Below, piece by piece: positions 5,801 through 6,218 of a stretch of 6,218 bases of DNA; the stretch's first letter is position 1, and every line of letters begins with the position of its first letter. The stretch comes from Bacteroidota bacterium (lineage in GTDB: Bacteria; Bacteroidota; Bacteroidia; Chitinophagales; Saprospiraceae), in contig JAKQGD010000318.1 in assembly GCA_029573365.1 (NCBI GenBank), positions 1 through 6,218 of the forward strand, given 5' to 3'. The notes beneath the pieces were generated by a model, which was given only the letters and a program-made list of their open reading frames with translations, made no database searches and was not told where the DNA came from. The position numbers and the translations under genes were made by a program.

Positions 5801-6218
5801 ATGACAAACAGAATTAAGTTTTTGACATTGGTGATGTTTTGCAGCTTTGGAGTGCTTGTTGCTCAGGAGGATATGCAAAAAACCGGTGTTTCAGATGACA
5901 TGACAATCAATGCCGAGCAGAATAAAAACTGGAGAATGGGCCAGACTGCCTATTCTGCAAAGCCAAAGAACGCATGGGAACTCGGTCTTCATGCCGGCCA
6001 TTTTCTGATTGACGGTGACGTTGACAGAAGAATTCCTGCCGGATATGGTGTGGGTCTCCATCTTCGTAAAGCAATTCATTATGTTTTCTCTCTCAGGGCT
6101 GACTTTATGTATGGCCAGGCTAAGGGTCTTGACCCACAGATGTGGGGTCACGTCAGCAAGGGAGGGGGACTCGTGGAGGAAGTATTTGCTCCTTATGCCA
6201 ATCAGGATGGATGGTTCC
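5801..6218 (+). CDS. N-terminal part of an OmpA-like outer-membrane beta-barrel protein (incomplete)
   Basis: The frame is open from the ATG at 5801 to the window edge, 139 codons without a stop, so the end of the gene is missing. The protein starts MTNRIKFLTLVMFCSFGVLV and has a Sec signal peptide: Arg4 and Lys6, a hydrophobic core at 7-20, and likely cleavage after Ala21 (LVA|QED). After about 35 polar residues come alternating aromatic and glycine-rich strands, WELGLHAGHFLIDGDV (60-75), GYGVGLHLRKAI (81-92) and YVFSLRADFMYGQAKGLDP (94-112). This is the pattern of the N-terminal barrel of Bacteroidota OmpA-family proteins. Those usually carry a C-terminal peptidoglycan-binding OmpA domain, which would lie outside the window, so it may instead be a barrel-only protein. 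A promoter box at 5759-5766 and an A/T-rich leader support this start. No Shine-Dalgarno sequence is present. Confidence 0.78.
   Translation, partial: MTNRIKFLTLVMFCSFGVLVAQEDMQKTGVSDDMTINAEQNKNWRMGQTAYSAKPKNAWELGLHAGHFLIDGDVDRRIPAGYGVGLHLRKAIHYVFSLRADFMYGQAKGLDPQMWGHVSKGGGLVEEVFAPYANQDGWF

Noticed and set aside
5891..6151. Antisense open frame opposite the OmpA-like gene
   Set aside because: The plus-strand frame has a signal peptide, beta-barrel pattern and promoter box; the antisense product has none.
1..6218. tRNA, rRNA, CRISPR array, insertion sequence or new defence system
   Set aside because: No regular direct repeats, transposase-like protein, terminal inverted repeats, cloverleaf or rRNA-like segment was seen on either strand.

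Overview
The window reads as chromosomal DNA of a gliding or T9SS-bearing member of the Bacteroidota, most likely from the Cytophagales side of the phylum. The evidence is a PorP/SprF-family protein beside a clear GldJ lipoprotein, Bacteroidota-type promoter boxes (TAnnTTTG), no consistent Shine-Dalgarno sequences, and a Bacteroidota-specific relative of formimidoylglutamase. The genus cannot be named from what is visible.

Layout. Positions 1-179 (minus strand) hold the first 59 codons of a secreted protein, tentatively the T9SS sortase PorU. Across an 85-bp divergent gap, the plus strand carries a PorP/SprF-family outer-membrane protein (265-1398), gldJ (1513-3012, with its own promoter at 1448-1477) and murF (3067-4332). 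A terminator-like hairpin fills the gldJ-murF gap and ends four bases before the murF start codon. murF converges, with an 11-bp gap, on a minus-strand gene (4344-5330). That gene encodes an arginase/formimidoylglutamase-fold protein whose metal-binding motifs look lost. A roughly 430-bp AT-rich region without a convincing gene follows. The window ends in the N-terminal part of an OmpA-like beta-barrel protein (5801-6218, incomplete), which has its own TAnnTTTG box.

How the genes fit together. GldJ and PorP/SprF proteins belong to the type IX secretion and gliding apparatus of the envelope. GldJ is an outer-membrane lipoprotein that stabilises the machinery, and PorP/SprF proteins are outer-membrane barrels that work with the secretion ring or with particular secreted adhesins. 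MurF completes the UDP-MurNAc-pentapeptide precursor of peptidoglycan in the cytoplasm, so the cluster mixes secretion with wall synthesis. No new defence system, mobile element, CRISPR array or RNA gene was seen. The points most worth a second look are the apparent ureohydrolase pseudoenzyme and the hairpin abutting the murF start codon.
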